From the NCBI GenBank assembly GCA_035582835.1, contig JAYKAV010001278.1, forward strand, positions 971,542 to 1,035,541: a DNA stretch of 64,000 nt, written 5' to 3'. The notes beneath the pieces are model-generated. The model saw only the letters and a program-made list of their open reading frames with translations. It was not told the DNA's origin and searched no databases. The stretch comes from Phoebastria nigripes. Its lineage: Eukaryota; Chordata; Aves; Procellariiformes; Diomedeidae. The number at the start of each line of letters is the position of its first letter. Within the stretch, counting starts at the first letter, position 1. Of this stretch, positions 26,861-40,615 are shown piece after piece. Both the position numbers and the translations under genes were made by a program.

Positions 26861-29800
26861 CAAAAGAAAACATGCTGTATATGAAAAGAACAATGCATAT
26901 TTTAGTAGTTACATTAATACTAAAGGGAACCCTCAGGGATTGTTCCCTTGGTGGGTAATTGACAGTAATACAGATTTTAATTTATGTCTTGCCATTCCTT
27001 TTTCCTGTTTCAAAACTGAGCTTGCTGTCCTTTTTTTCTTCAGGTTCCTTTATAGCCGATAGAGAAACTGATAATTTTCTGAATAAAAAGCCACAACTAT
27101 GTGTGCTTTTGCTCATGTTTTCCTCATCTGAATAAATTTGCCTGTGTAGCACGGTCCAAACACACTCTGCTTCTGCAGCCCCATGTGGATTAGCCTCCTT
27201 TTTCCCACAGTTATTGTGACAAGTTGCTGTGGCACTGACTGGCTACTCACTGCCTTTGGCCACAACATGAGATACCTGTGCAACAGTATTTGGTTTGGAT
27301 GGTAGTGAATTCATGTAATGAACTGATGATTTCTACATATTTTTAGATGTCTGTTGTTAGAGCTCCTTTCTAGATAATTTTTCTTAATGTGGAGCATGAA
27401 AAGACATGATTCTGTAAAACACAGCAAAGCAGCCTCAGGACTTGCCTCTAAGAGCTGAAAGAGCCCAGTAGACTTGATCCTCCTAGAAAAGCATATGCTA
27501 CTCTCAGGCAGGGCTAATATATATGGTCTTTTGTACAGGCACTTGTACACATGCACACTACTGCGGGTCTGATGAGGAAAGTGTCTTCTGCTGTCTGTCT
27601 GACACTGCTTTCATCTATAGGTTTCATAGTTTTGTCAGCTTCTGTGGTAATTCACAGGTATGTGCCAGGTAAAACATTAACAGCAGATTCTAGTAAAAGC
27701 AGGTTGTCACAATTTTCCATTAAAGTACCAGATGCAGGAGCAGTTCAGGATGTCTTAAAAACTAAGTTATGTACCACACAAGTTGGTGGGGTTTTTTTAT
27801 TTCTTGGTTGGTTTTGAGAGCGGGGGAGAGAGCGCGCAAGTTGTCTTCTCTGTCACTTGGGCTGCTAACATTCATGATTACATTAGGAAGCAAACGCTGG
27901 GAAAAGTGCATTATATGTAGCACCAAAACAAACAAAGCCACACATGTGGAATGGAAAGCAAAGGAAACCAGAGGGTGTGTATTCCAGCTGAAAAAAAATA
28001 TTCAAATGGCTATTTATCTCATAAAAGCCCTTCTGAGAATTTGTAATAAGTTAAGCCTGGACTCTGTGCCTTGAGCCGATTCCCTTAAAACAGCTTCAAG
28101 TCCAACAGTACTTTTTATGCCAATACAAAAATACAGAACTTTCAGTAAACAATGCTGGCCTTCCCCAGATCAGAAAGGATCTTCGGGGTCTGGTTTTGCA
28201 AGTCCCTTTAGTACTGAGTGAGGTAAATCGCATCTTTTTGGGCACAGTCATTAAGCAAGCTCTTTGGTAGATACTTAATTTCTGGATGGAGTATTTTATA
28301 ACTTTTTCAGCCAGGCTCTTCACAGCTGTAGCTATTTTGGTGATGTTCCTGATTTCTTGGTGTTGTGAAACATGAAATAAACTTTTAGAATTGTTCCTAC
28401 AGATTTGTTTTGCAACTTCTCCATAACACTTGCATTAAGCATACCAGATCTTGAAGAGCTTATGTGTTTTGTTCAGTTCAGTATAATTTCACATAAGGGA
28501 TTTTAAGGCCAATGAGGACTTTGGTATTTCTGATTTTTAGACTGTGATTAGCCTTACTGAACTAATAAGTTCCATGGTAGAAATAAAACTATTCAAATGG
28601 TATGAGTGCTCACATAAAGAAAATGTTTTCTCAAAATATTCTGAGGTATTGTAAGTGGAACAACAGTTCAGAGTCAAAATAAGATTTTGTATTTCCAGAT
28701 GCCTTCAGAGTATCAAACAAATCTGCTGCTCGCCCAGAATAAAGCCTGCAAGTTTCTTAGTGAAGTCTAGGAGTTCCAGCTAGAGAAATAGTTGGAACAT
28801 GAAAGCAGCTCAGCAAACCGCAGTGCAGGCTCCCAGGAGCTGGGGCCTGAGAATTTTCTCCCATGAACACTTTTTTGTCCAAATCCATGATTTCTCATAA
28901 AAAGTTTAAGATTCCAACAAACTGACACTTCCTGGTAAAAAAAAAAAAAAAAAAAAAAGTAAGTTCAGCTGAAAAATTCCCAGTTAGCTCTTATGTCGGT
29001 GTGTTATTCATGTTTCTGGGATATGCAGATGTCACTCTCTGGCTTCTTACTTATTTTTCAATTGCTGAAGGAATTGGAAGGCAATGAAGTTACTTGATTT
29101 GATATGAACTCCAAGCTTTCCTTTTTAATTTGTAGAACTTTTTAACAGATTTATTTCACTGGAAATAGTTACACTTCTAGGACATACCTTAGGCCAAGGA
29201 AGCTGCTTGCGAGAGCAAAGCTATGTGAGTTGACAGAGAGCCCTGATGTATTCCACATGCTCTGCACAGTGGGGTTTCTAAGGGCTTGGTCCAGAATGCT
29301 GTGACTGAAGTGCAGTGAATCCACCTCGAAACTAGTTTGGCTGGGGAGAGGCAATAGTTCAGTCATGTTTTTGGCGATAAAACCCACTTAAGAAACTGAA
29401 CAAACTTTCAGAAAATTACTATGAGCTTCAGGCGCTCCTGTGAGTACACAAGATAAATAGGATTACATGGGTATGTCGGTGTAAGAGCAGTGCTGCAGCA
29501 AAGCATTACTTTAAAATACTTAAATGAAGAAAACGTCCTCCTTGTTCATGCTTGGCTGGCATTGGCATGGCCCTCGCCCCTTCACCACCCCGAGATGTTC
29601 TCCAGTGAGCAGACTTCTCAGCTGGTCCTGGGACAGCCTTGCTCTGTCTTCACCTGCATTCGTCTGTCACTTCAAATATCTGCTGAAAGAAAACATTTTT
29701 CCTCTTATATCTTGCTTTCCTTTCATTTCTCTCTCCTGGAATTCTGATACATGACTAGAATGCTTGGAGACAACATCTGGAAAAGCTACCAAAAAATACA

Positions 29801-32577
29801 GTAATGTTGAAGGAGAAAGTCTAATTGTTTTAAATGAGTCTGTGGAACATTTCTGCAAATTGAACCAAATGTATTAAAAAAACAAAGGCAGAAAAAAGGG
29901 AGGGGCAAGGGGAGGATCTGTAGAGGGCGGTAAGAAAGGGAAGGGAGCTAGTGGTACGTCTGACTTGGATTCCAGAATTTCATGCCTGGAATCTAAATTT
30001 TATCATGTACTTTTTTGACTTCTAATCACATCTGCAGTGTGGCTCTGGTGATGTGTAGCATACAATATTTCCTTGACAACGTATTTCATGCACCATTGTT
30101 GCTTAGTCATTATAAAAAGGATTTTGCTTGTCCTCTACATGATCGTATATTTACGCAAAGCATTATCACTTCAGGGAAATCCAGATGTTTTCTTTATGAC
30201 TGTATCTGATATGAAGTGGTCTGAGAGGCTCAGAAACCTGCCACAATGAAACACCCCTGGGGTGGTACAGCATCAACAGAAAAACAGCTTTAAAGAAGTC
30301 TCTCCATAAAACTGGTCATGGTTTCTTAGGCAACCTTTTCCAAATGTGGCGAGCCTTGGCTCTGCCTCAAGCTGCTGAGCTTCCTGCTTTTCCAGTTCAT
30401 TCCATAGAAACCTCCCAAATTTAGTAAAAGCCTTGGACTCTTGTTTTTCCCTCTTTTGTTTTGTCTTTTTTTGATGGAAAATCTCTGCTGGCTCTCATGT
30501 AGCTGCTGTCTATAGCTTTTCCTCCTTTAAGATGCCTCAGTATAGCTTTTCTATTCTTAATAATGATCACAGATTTGGTTAGGACTGATGTTGTGTGTAG
30601 TAACAGGCAGTGGAATACAGATTGGGCAATCCCATGGGATTTCTTTTATGGGTAAGGTTGTTTCTTTAGCCTCAAGTTTGTGTTTGATAAAGAAACCTGT
30701 CCCAAGATGAGAGGAATTCCTCATTTCTACAGACACCTGACTCAGCCCTGCTATTGCATGCTGAAATTAAAGAAACAATAAGGGCTTATACTTGTTGCAT
30801 GACTGATGCTTCTTTATTCCTGTTTGCCAAGAAGTGCAAGCATAATGCTTTTTTTTTCTGGAGGTGTTTTTCAGAGTGGGGAGGAAAATTAAAATATTGG
30901 CACTTATGTAAACTTTTTACTTTTTCTACGGTTTTGCAATAAATCCTATCAAAAATTGCAACATTCCTCTGTTGCAGGACAGCTGTATGTAAATTTTTGC
31001 CTTACGAAAAGTGAAGTTTGAAAAAGTGAGATTGAAAAATGGAACAGAATTTCTGTGGCAAAAGTTTTGGGAGGATATTTTCTCTTTTGTGTGTGCGCTG
31101 TGTATCCAACTCTCTGGTGTCAAAGCTTAATGCTCTTTGAAGAACTCTCATTACTATCCATATCACAAGATCACAATGTGTATCAGTGCCTAAAATTCAA
31201 AAGAAATAGAAATGCATATGTATAGAATCTTGAGTTGATATGAAAAGATGCATTTGAAGACTGTGAAGAAATGAAGTTTATTAGAAGAGTACATATTTTT
31301 CAAAGAGCACGATATATATCTTTCACTCTTACTTGTTTTGTTTACACGTTCTAAAGAACCTTGATAAGTCAACAGAAGTAGTTTCAACAACTGAAACTTA
31401 CAATCTCGTGAGGTAAGCCCACAAAGCTAGCTGTTAGAAAACTGATCTAAACTTACTTTCCTTTTTACGTTTTGGGTTTTGAAACATGAAGGTTTCACAT
31501 TTTCAAGATTTTGTCCATAGCATTGCAATTTTTGTCTGATGAAAGCTAAGATTCTCACATGAACAAATTATTCTTGTAATTTTAAAGAAAAAACACTAGT
31601 ACAATCTCAAGATTTGGTAACAAATAAAATGAAATACTGTTTGTGATTCTGAACACCGAGTGTTTCATTTTCTGTTGCCATTGGTAAAGTTAAAGGAGGC
31701 ATTGAAAGCAAATTTATTTTGGTATTTTTTTCAAATATTCCTTGGAGGGTAATTATGAAGACTCTTGTTTCTCCTTGTCATCTGTCTTTGTATTTAGAAA
31801 GACTATATAAATACTGGGCCAATGTGTTATTGTTAAAATTGCTCAGTTGTATTCAGTAAAGGTAGTAAGTGGATTAGTCTGTGAGGCAGAATAGCTCTGA
31901 TACTTTAAATACTGTAGAAAAATGTCATTTAATAATACTGATTTTTTATTTTCATGGAGTGACTCTGGGCTGAGTATCCTTGCATAAACTGTTTATGTGA
32001 AAGCAACACTACAAGTGGCCTAAGACATTCCTACTTCTGTGTTGCTGGTATGAAAGGTTTTAAGAGATAAAGAATAAAATTTTGGCTTTCAATAGTGCTC
32101 GTGGATGTTAGGAAAAGAAACTGCAGTGCATCTCATCTGGTGCTCTGTAACTGGCTGTAATCCCTATTGCAAAGGTGCTTTAGGAATTCCTGTCCCAGAT
32201 TCCTGGGACAGATGGCAAAGAAAGAGGAAATAAATTTGCATCTGTGTATACTGACAGTAAGGAATTTCTGAAAATACTTGATGTAGTCAAGGTGCACAGT
32301 GTCTTGCAGAGACTGTCTGCCAGGACTCCCAAAAGACAGAAGTGTTTATGAGGGGTATGGATGAAAAACACAGTGCCATTCACATTTATTCTTATGTGGC
32401 TAGTCAGGGATTTATGCTGGCTGGCATCTTTTCAAGACAGGATGCCTCTCTGTTGTAAGAGTTGGGTAGTAGTGCAGAACAGTAGTGCTTTCTGGTCTAT
32501 TTTTAGCTGTATTAAATCTCAAGTAATAATCCAAAATGATGAATTTATGGAAATGGTTTTGCTTCCAAAGTTTCTTA
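26861..32577. other. Gene-free sequence
   Basis: No gene is supported. Frames reach 101 codons (27769-28074, plus strand) but show no domain, and neighbouring frames overlap in conflicting directions. The one notable tract, A22 at 28937-28958, is listed separately. No transposon is recognised. Confidence 0.65.
28937..28958 (+). repeat. Poly-A tract, 22 bp
   Basis: Twenty-two uninterrupted A bases. The 150 bp upstream on the + strand contain no open frame, no SINE promoter and no recognisable LINE 3' end, and I find no flanking direct repeat. A retroposon tail is therefore not supported. Confidence 0.9.
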
Positions 32578-32606
32578 CTCTTCTTCCGGCTCCCCCTCCT
32601 CTCTCC

Positions 32607-32642
<36 letters not shown>
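32578..32642 (+). repeat. Pyrimidine tract ending in 35 consecutive C
   Basis: A C/T-rich lead-in (32578-32607, interrupted by one GG) runs into an uninterrupted C35 at 32608-32642. The minus strand is G35, able to form stacked G-quadruplexes; the C strand can form an i-motif. A minus-strand frame crossing it encodes a long glycine run, which is a by-product of the tract. The length may be an assembly estimate, since such tracts are hard to sequence. Confidence 0.9.
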
Positions 32643-32644
<2 letters not shown>

Positions 32645-33795
32645 ATGCTTGATATCAGCATTTTTAGAGCCCAGTTAATTAATGTTTGGTGAATGTAGCC
32701 AGAGTTCAGGTTGCACAATTTTATATGAAGAAATTCCTTGAGATATTTTTCTTGTCTGCTATTGCCAATATACGAAATGGTCCCAAACGTCGCATTCCTT
32801 TTGCTCTCCTCTCCAAACTGTTCCGCGTAACACATGCAGAACCAACATTTCTTCCATTGTTTTCTAGGTGGATAGTCAGCACTAAGCTTAGTTATCACAT
32901 CAAAAGCAGGTAAGGCACTAGAGCATGTGAAAATCATTTCAAGGAAGGATGCCATTCTGTTCAGTGGTTTGTCTAAATTATAGATGAAATTTTCCCTTCA
33001 AGAGTGAGAGGTATGTCTCAAAAATTTTAGGCTATAATGTTTTTTCCTCTTTTCCCTCTAACAGTAATGATTTTATATTGATAATTTTCTGCCTGAGGTA
33101 AACAGACTCTTTGCTGAAATATATGAAAAGTGTGTTTTGGTCTTGGCAAGCCCTGTAATTTTAGCAGGATAAAAAGTCATCAAATTTATTAATCCCCTAG
33201 TATTCAAGGACAGGGAGTACTTGTGCAGCAAAGGGCATTTTGCACAGATTCAAACTGTACACTCTGTGTTATCATGTTCCCTGCCATAAAAGCAAGAGTC
33301 CCACAACAGGAAAAAGATCTAAAACCAAAAGGGAAGCAAACAGTGCCAGTCAAATGGACACTGCTACACAGATGCTATGCTTTCCCTAAGTAACACCAGT
33401 GATAATATAATAGCAAGTAGTATATGTTAAGCAACATCAAGTGGTTTTGGAATTTTACTACATCTTTTTGAAAGGATGTTAATGTTGTGTTGCCATATTG
33501 AAAGCAAAGCAACTAGGTTAACCATCTGAAAAGGGAGCATCGCCTTTGACTTAAGATTTAGCACATTAATGTGGTTTCTCAAACTCNGCCCAAAGTAGGG
33601 TGAGACGTACGGCTGATTGAATTATGCATTTTTGATCAGTAAAGATGAGATGAGTTCTTAGATGCACCAATTAAAAGAAGCACCTCTGAGTGGCATGAGT
33701 AAAGAAGATGAGAATATGGCTGTTGTGTCCTTTCCCTTCACGTTAGGTATCCATTAAAAAAAACAGAGCAGAGGCACTGAAAAAGATCCCTACAA
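32643..33795. other. Gene-free sequence
   Basis: Short frames only, no recognised family and no repeat. A single N lies at 33587. Confidence 0.65.
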
Positions 33796-33913
33796 CAGAA
33801 GTTTGTATCACAGAAAAACCTTATGCCTCACTTTGAATAATGTTTGCATTCCCAGCAGAAGTTTATATGACAGAAAAACTGTGCTTGATTTTAATTAATG
33901 ATTGCATTCCCAG
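33796..33913 (+). repeat. Diverged tandem duplication, 60 + 58 bp
   Basis: Unit 1 (33796-33855) and unit 2 (33856-33913) both begin cagaagttt, share acagaaaaac near position 15, and end gcattcccag. The middles have diverged and the second unit is 2 bp shorter. The copies abut exactly, so this is an old tandem duplication and not two inserted elements. Confidence 0.85.
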
Positions 33914-36900
33914 CAGAGCAGCAGCTCCCCATCAGTATGTGAATGCTTAGGGGGACAAAAGAATGGGTTTTTAAACCAAAACCTTTACTAAGTTTTTATA
34001 ACAGAAGTAAATTGGCTATTCTGTCTGTATTTTTAACATTCCACAGCATCATGTTTCACCATGCAAACCAAGGATGTGGATGCATAAGCATCGACTGCTG
34101 CACTGCCTGCGGTCGTAGAAACAATTCACTTTCTAACTGCAGCAGCTTTTTCCCTTGTCCTCTCATGTGTCATGAGTAGTTAATATGAACAGTAACAGGG
34201 AGTGCTGTGCATAGGAGAGGGATGCTGCATATCCATGCCGCTTCCACAGTACTTGTGTGACTAGGACATAAGAATCTGCTATGTGGAAATTGAGTAGGTT
34301 TTCTGTGTCCCCCGTATGTCCCGTGGTAAATCTGTCCTAGTACGAGCCATCTAAAGGGGACTGTAAGCAGTACCCCATGCCTGTAGTTCACAAAAGGTAG
34401 TGTCTACTCCTACCCTCTAATTAGTCAAGAGATAATTAAGCCTTAATTTATCAGAGGTTCTCACAACAGTGAGATAGCAGAGGTAGCATGATAGAGAACA
34501 GACAGCATTTCATGAGGTAGAAATCTTAATTTACGATTGTTTTCTCTCTATAAAGCATCAGTGTGTGCATAAATGATCAAATAATACCCACCCAACTGGG
34601 AAAAGGCAGAATGAGGGAAGGGAAACAGGCAGAGTTTGCACATGGCATCTCTACAATGATGATGGTGGGGGAGTGTAACAAATAAACCCTGTGCCGGTGA
34701 ATCAAGGCAATTACGAACTGTTAGCAGAATTAGGACTCTCCAATTCCCGACAGGAAAAGGTCGCTCATTGATTATCAAATCGGGCGCTATTTACTTCAGC
34801 GGACATTGTACATATCTTTGCTAGTCAAGCAAGGACTGTTTTAAGATCTTAATGAATTCTTTCTCCAGGCCTGTGGTGGGCTGAGAGGCAGAATGACAGG
34901 CAACGTGTCCTGAATCACCTCATAGCATTGCAAACTACTACTTAGGAATGAAAATTTCTTAGCAACTCTGTTTTAGAAACACCACAAGCAAAGATGAGTT
35001 GAGTTGCTTTACAAGGAAATTGCATGAAATTCTAGTCTAACCAGCACAGAAATTGTTCATGAAAGTATACTAAATGCTGAGGACTGTAAATCTGTGTCAA
35101 AAACAAAATTGCTTGCATTACAGAGAGAGAAGCATGACACAATTGTTAATAGTATGGAGAGGCAAGAAGATTGGAAAACTAGGACACTCTGCTCAAGGTG
35201 TGAAAATAACATAAGTATAAATACCATCCACTGCTTGTAAAGTGAATGTAACTGCTTTCTTGTCACTTTGCTAATTGCTTGAGAGGAGCCTTGATGTTGC
35301 AGCTGTGGCAGAAAGTAAATACATGCTTGTTAGTACCTTAGAACGAAGCTTAATTCTTTTAACAAGAAAGAAAATTAATCTGGCTATGTTTGCTGTTCAT
35401 TTTATATGGTGAATTATATGTTGTATCAACAAGTTACTGTTCTCAGGCTATATATTTATCAAGATGTTTGTGGTTTGTTAAGTCCATGAAGGTACAGTCA
35501 GAAGCTAAAATAGCCTTGTATTTTACCTGCTTCTGCATTTTCATCCTTTTGTCCCGTCCCAGATGAAATGGATTAATAGCAGGCTGCACCAGCTGAGAAA
35601 GTGTAATCTTACCTTTTTAGATAGATTTTTGAGGCATGTTTTTCTTATTGGAGCCTGAAAGTGTTAAATTCACTGCAGAGGGAGAAAATAGACAATATTT
35701 TAAATGTTGGTCCCCTGTGCTAGTTTACTTCTAAAACTTTGTAGTCTTATTGGGAGAGTGTAACTTCTGCTAATGTCAGTGGGCCTTTACATAAATATAT
35801 TGCAGCAATGTCGTGGGTACATTTATGCAACAATTACGTACATTGCATAAATATATAGTTGTCACTTAGCACTAAGAGTTTTAATTGTCTTCATTATTTG
35901 CTTCGTTTCTTCCATCATTGGTGGTATCATATAGTGGCATCCACTGCAACTTCCCACTGCATATTCCATCTTTCTTCATCTATTTCTTTTTCATTTCCCT
36001 GTCAAAAATATTTCTCTTCTTTCTATATCTCCTGCTATCTCATAGCCTTACCCATCCTTCCCTAAGCAGTTAGAAATTGGTTAACTAATGCTTATGTTAA
36101 GTGTTAGTGCTTTTTTAAATTACTATTTACTTTTTTACTTATTTTATTACTACTTACTAATGTGTATCAGGACATAGCTGAGGCTGACAGCGAGCAGAGC
36201 TTGCTTTTGCGTACCAAGAAAATGATTTTGCTCTGGATTTTACTAATTTCACATTTAAAATCCTCATGGCAAAAGAGTCAGGAAGTAATTTCAGACAAAG
36301 CAAAATGACTTACTCTCACACTTCTAAATCTATGATGCCTTTTTGGTATCTGCTTGGCAGTTAGCACCTGTGAAAATCAGCTCGTGGTAGGCAGGAGCTG
36401 ATGCACTAGATTAGCCTATTTAAAAATTCTGCTCTCAGCAGGCAGGGCCAGGAGCAGTGTAACCCAGCTGCCTTTTTGGCAAGAGGAGCTGCTTCCTCCT
36501 GGGCCACAGGTAAGAACTGCAGGTCCTCAATCCCCAAGAGCGGATTTCTTGAGTACAAGTGACACGTAACATTTGTGTTGTGATGAGCTTTTTAAAAAGG
36601 ATTGTCCAGGTATGAAAAGAAAAGCTAAACAGGATTAACAAGCAAGGAAGAATTGTCTTGCAAATGCAATCTGGGGATAGTTGTATGGCCCCATATCTGT
36701 CTATAAATAAGACCTCATTTTCCACTTAATCTGGCACATTCTGTCGGGTGTTAAATTTTATTGCAGCAAATGATTTTGTGGCTGGCTTTTTTTTCCTCTC
36801 CTAGTCATACTGATTAAACTCTGCACCCTAACCATTACATAGCTGTTAAACCTTCAGTAAAACGCCTTTTAAGAAATTACCATACAATAATTGTCATACT

Positions 36901-36976
36901 TAGTTTAAACTAAAATTTGAATTTAGGATTTTTAAAAGCAATTTTAACAAAAAAATAATTACTGAAATTATTAATT

Positions 36977-36996
36977 AAAAAAAAAAAAAAAAAAAA
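36977..36996 (+). repeat. Poly-A tract, 20 bp
   Basis: Twenty A bases after an AT-rich lead-in that itself contains A7 and TTAATTAA-type strings. No retroposon body is recognisable upstream. Confidence 0.9.
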
Positions 36997-39900
36997 GAGT
37001 GGAAGAAAGGTAAATTTCCAATTTCCCTTGCAAGGCACTGGCAGTCTGTTTTTGCAGGTCACTCAAGCCCTAATACCGGAGAGCATTTTGCTTCAGATAC
37101 AAAGTGTGTAAACCTCCATGAGTTTACGTTATGCTCCTTTATCTCCCCTGTACCCCCGTCGAACATGAGTATTTGCTGTAAGGGTAAGGGCATACTGACT
37201 GCTTTCCTGGGGCCTCAATATTTTGAAATTGAATGGGATTGCCGCATTGTCTGTCTGTCTGCTCATCTCTTAGTCCCATGCACTTTCTGTCAACTTGCCT
37301 ATTCCTACTGAATTATATCTGGTTTCACGTGAAGGTTGAGTTAAGCTGATGAGAATCAGTCATCTATAAGTGATGGCTCAGTTTGATTATGCTGTTTCTG
37401 ACAAAATTATTTCTTTAAAGATGTCAGATTAGTACCGTAAGCTTCAAGTGAATTATGTCTGTCTTTGTTTAATTGCAGTTGTTAGCCTGTTTGCTATTCC
37501 AGCTGCTGTTTAAGAAACACTTCTGTTGTGAGATTGGACTCTTGCAGGCAAAAGTGGATTGTTCTTCTAAGAATTGAAAGGATATCTGACAGGGCGTTAC
37601 ATTCCAGCATTATAAGGAATATATAGCACTTTGAGAACTTAGAGTGCCATATGTGACCCATAGATGTTATGGTCAAGTAGCAGCCAAAGTTCATCTGGCA
37701 GATTTAGTAAGCAAATATCCCCACTAGTGAAATAGGATCATTTTTCATACCACATTTCTTTCCCCTTTGGGGCCTACTCAGACCTCATGCTGCCTCTAAA
37801 TTATTAAATTAGGTCTTCCTTGATCATCCAAAGGTCATGGTGCCTAATGTGTGTTAATGTGATGGAAGTGTCAGACACAATTAGTTTCGGTAGTAAAACA
37901 TGGGTTTATAGCCCTAAATGCAATAAATTAAAGTGTGCTGTAGACTGCTGTAGTCAGGGAAATTTCTGCACCATTAAGGTTTGATGAGGAAGTTCATGTC
38001 CTCTTTAGGTAGGAATGGGGATCACTGGGTAGAAGGTGGTATGATATGCTTTACCTCCATGATTGCTATTACTCCTCGTTTGAGAGATTACATATCAAAT
38101 GGACATATAACCTCAAAATTCCACTTTCCCTCTCAGGAGAAGCCAGGCGGTAGAGTTTTACACTGCTTGCATATTCTCTTCGCTGGTATCTTTATGCTGA
38201 GAAAATTCCAGGGCACGTTTTAGGCATCAAAACGTCTTTAATCTTGATGCTGAGAAGGGTGCATGCTGTCAGAAACAGATCTGCTTCTATACAGCTTGCT
38301 ACTGAAATTTCAAACTTCTGCCATGAAAAATTCAGCTATAAATAGCTGTGGATGATAGAAGTGGGTAACCCAGGAGGGAGTAATAAAACTGACTAAATTG
38401 GCCTGTTCTGTAATCTGTCTAATGGAGCAAGATTTTACAATTAACTGTGACTGTATCCGTTTCCTGTCTGCAAGCAGGAGAAAAAAACCCCACAACCAGA
38501 TAGTAGCAGATAAGCAGGAGAGAGATGGATCAATTTTAATTGAACTTTCTGGTAGCTTTGCTGTTGAAAGACAAAAAGCAATGCCTAGCTGTGGTAAATA
38601 CCATTGATAAACCAAAGACCCACCTGTACAAGCCCATTTACATTTCCAGTGTATCCTGAATTGTTGCAAACTTAGACAACATATACAGAAACAAGTACTT
38701 TCAGTAGCAAGGAAGTAAACAATTTTCCCCTATGAAAAGTGATCCTTCTGGGAAAAATATTGCCCTCTTAAGTGGCAATTCAGTGTTTTTAATAGTCCTG
38801 TATTATTCATGGGGAATCATCTCTCATGGGTTGCGGTTTCAGAATGGAAAAAGAGGCTTCCTCTTCTCTGAGTAGAAGGAAGAGACTGCAAATTGGTTTG
38901 CACATAAGAGAAGTTAGCCAAATTTGGATGTCTGGCTTCCTCTGGCAGAGAAATCCTCTTTGGTTGGTTGAGTGCAAAACCAAAAACCTCGAATCAAAGC
39001 CTTCAAATCTGGCAGAGTTAGTGAGGAGAAGTGAGCAAAGTTCTCACTGCTGTTCAATGGTTCTTATCTCAGTATCATGCCATTTTCAAGGGAAATCTGC
39101 TGAAATATACTGATGACAGAAATAATGGGAGGTATATTTAATTCGGAGGCAGACAAAGACATCTAGAAAGAGTAGAGAGCAGTAGACAAATCGGAAGAGT
39201 GAGACTGAAACAGAGTAAATGCCATAGCGGTCCCTTTGGGAGCAGGTAATCGAATGTATAAATATAAGCTCAGAGAGTGCTGATTAGGAGATGGAAGTGA
39301 AGAATTGATGGAAGGGAAGATATAATTTGAGAGTGAGCATCAAATTGAACTTGACTGTATAATTCAATACTGCCATGAACTGCAATGCTCTAGTATATAG
39401 ACAGAAGAACTTGGTGTAGGAGAGCTGTTCCACAGTGGTTGAAGTACACCTGGAAAGCATCTGCTTTGGTCTCTGCACTTTTAAAATTAAGGCATGTGAC
39501 TGCTGCAGCAAGCTGGAAAATCAAACCTGAAAGATGTAATCAGAGTAACAAAACCCCTTTTCCTTTCACTTGTGTAAAGAGTGCCTGGCACACTACTGCC
39601 ACCATATAAAGTTAGAAAACAAGACATGTAAAATCAACCAGTAGTCTGAGTTTTCATGCTGTTTAAAAAAAGACATTTTTGTTTTCTTTTTCATCCAAAA
39701 AGGAATGAGGCTCCCGAAACGGTGGAGAAACCCAGTGCTTTCCTTGAAGCTTTTAGAATACTCAGTTCTAACTTTTAGCTTTTAGTTACAGTAAAAAAAG
39801 CAATCTGAATATAGAACAAAGGAAAAGGTCCTGCTACACTGACAACAAAGACGTTAACCAAGCCTTTCAAAAGCAATCAGTAACAGCAGATGTTGGTGGC

Positions 39901-40188
39901 AAATCTTGTGTAATTTCAACAATGATCCGTTTTTTAACAAAATGAGAATTTGCAAAAATTTAGTTTCTTTTCAAGGCATCTCAAACTATTTGTTTATAAA
40001 TGGAGTATTTACTGTGGAAAACCTTGACCCCTTGTTTTGACTGAGAAATACAGAATGCTCGTCCTGGTAGGATATTTATCTCCAAACCGTGTGGTAGACC
40101 TCACTAGGTTTCTTCTGTTTTGTGGATTTTTTATTTTTTTTCATGTGAAGGGGGATGTTAAGCACAAATGCTATATATGGAGTGATTC

Positions 40189-40205
40189 TTTTTTTTTTTT
40201 TTTTT
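40189..40205 (+). repeat. Poly-T tract, 17 bp
   Basis: A plain homopolymer, about 400 bp before the left arm of the inverted repeat. No tail-and-body structure is visible on the minus strand. Confidence 0.85.
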
Positions 40206-40615
40206 AACATTGATACTAAATGTGTTTTTAAAAAATAAAAATGAAGAGCCTATGCAAATCACAATAAAGCCCTTAATCTACCAAAGTGCTTCAGCAAGTA
40301 AAGATCTCATTGGCTTTAATATGATAATTCCAGGATTTAAAGTTAAATATATGCACAAGTGATTTGCAAAATCAAGGCCATGTTAAAGATGTTATCTTAA
40401 CTGATTTGTTGTTAGACTGATTTCATTTCTGTGCTGTTGGGTGGGTTTTTTTGCCGTAAGGTGTTTTAAGGTTTTTCATTTAAAACTGTGAATTACCTAG
40501 TAAAGAAAGGATTACTAACTGTGGAATAGAAAACATATTATGATTGTGATCACCCTTTGTTTATGACAGGAGGAGCTAATGGACAGTCCTTCCTGCACAC
40601 TTCAGTGGATTTGAG

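Larger units (their letters stand above)
33914..40615. other. Gene-free sequence
   Basis: No gene is supported. The longest frame is 119 codons on the minus strand (38310-38669), overlapped by a 69-codon plus frame, with no domain in either. A20 lies at 36977-36996 and T17 at 40189-40205. A 14-bp palindrome ttagtttaaactaa is at 36900-36913. The segment 39120-39310 is purine-skewed. Confidence 0.65.

Noticed and set aside
28937..28958. Poly-A tract as tail of a processed pseudogene or SINE
   Set aside because: No recognisable body upstream, no polyadenylation signal in the right place, no flanking direct repeat.
32575..32955. 126-codon minus-strand frame with a glycine run
   Set aside because: The glycine run is the translation of the poly-C tract; the rest has no protein-like features.
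38310..38669. 119-codon minus-strand frame
   Set aside because: No family resemblance, overlapped by an antiparallel frame, no supporting signals.
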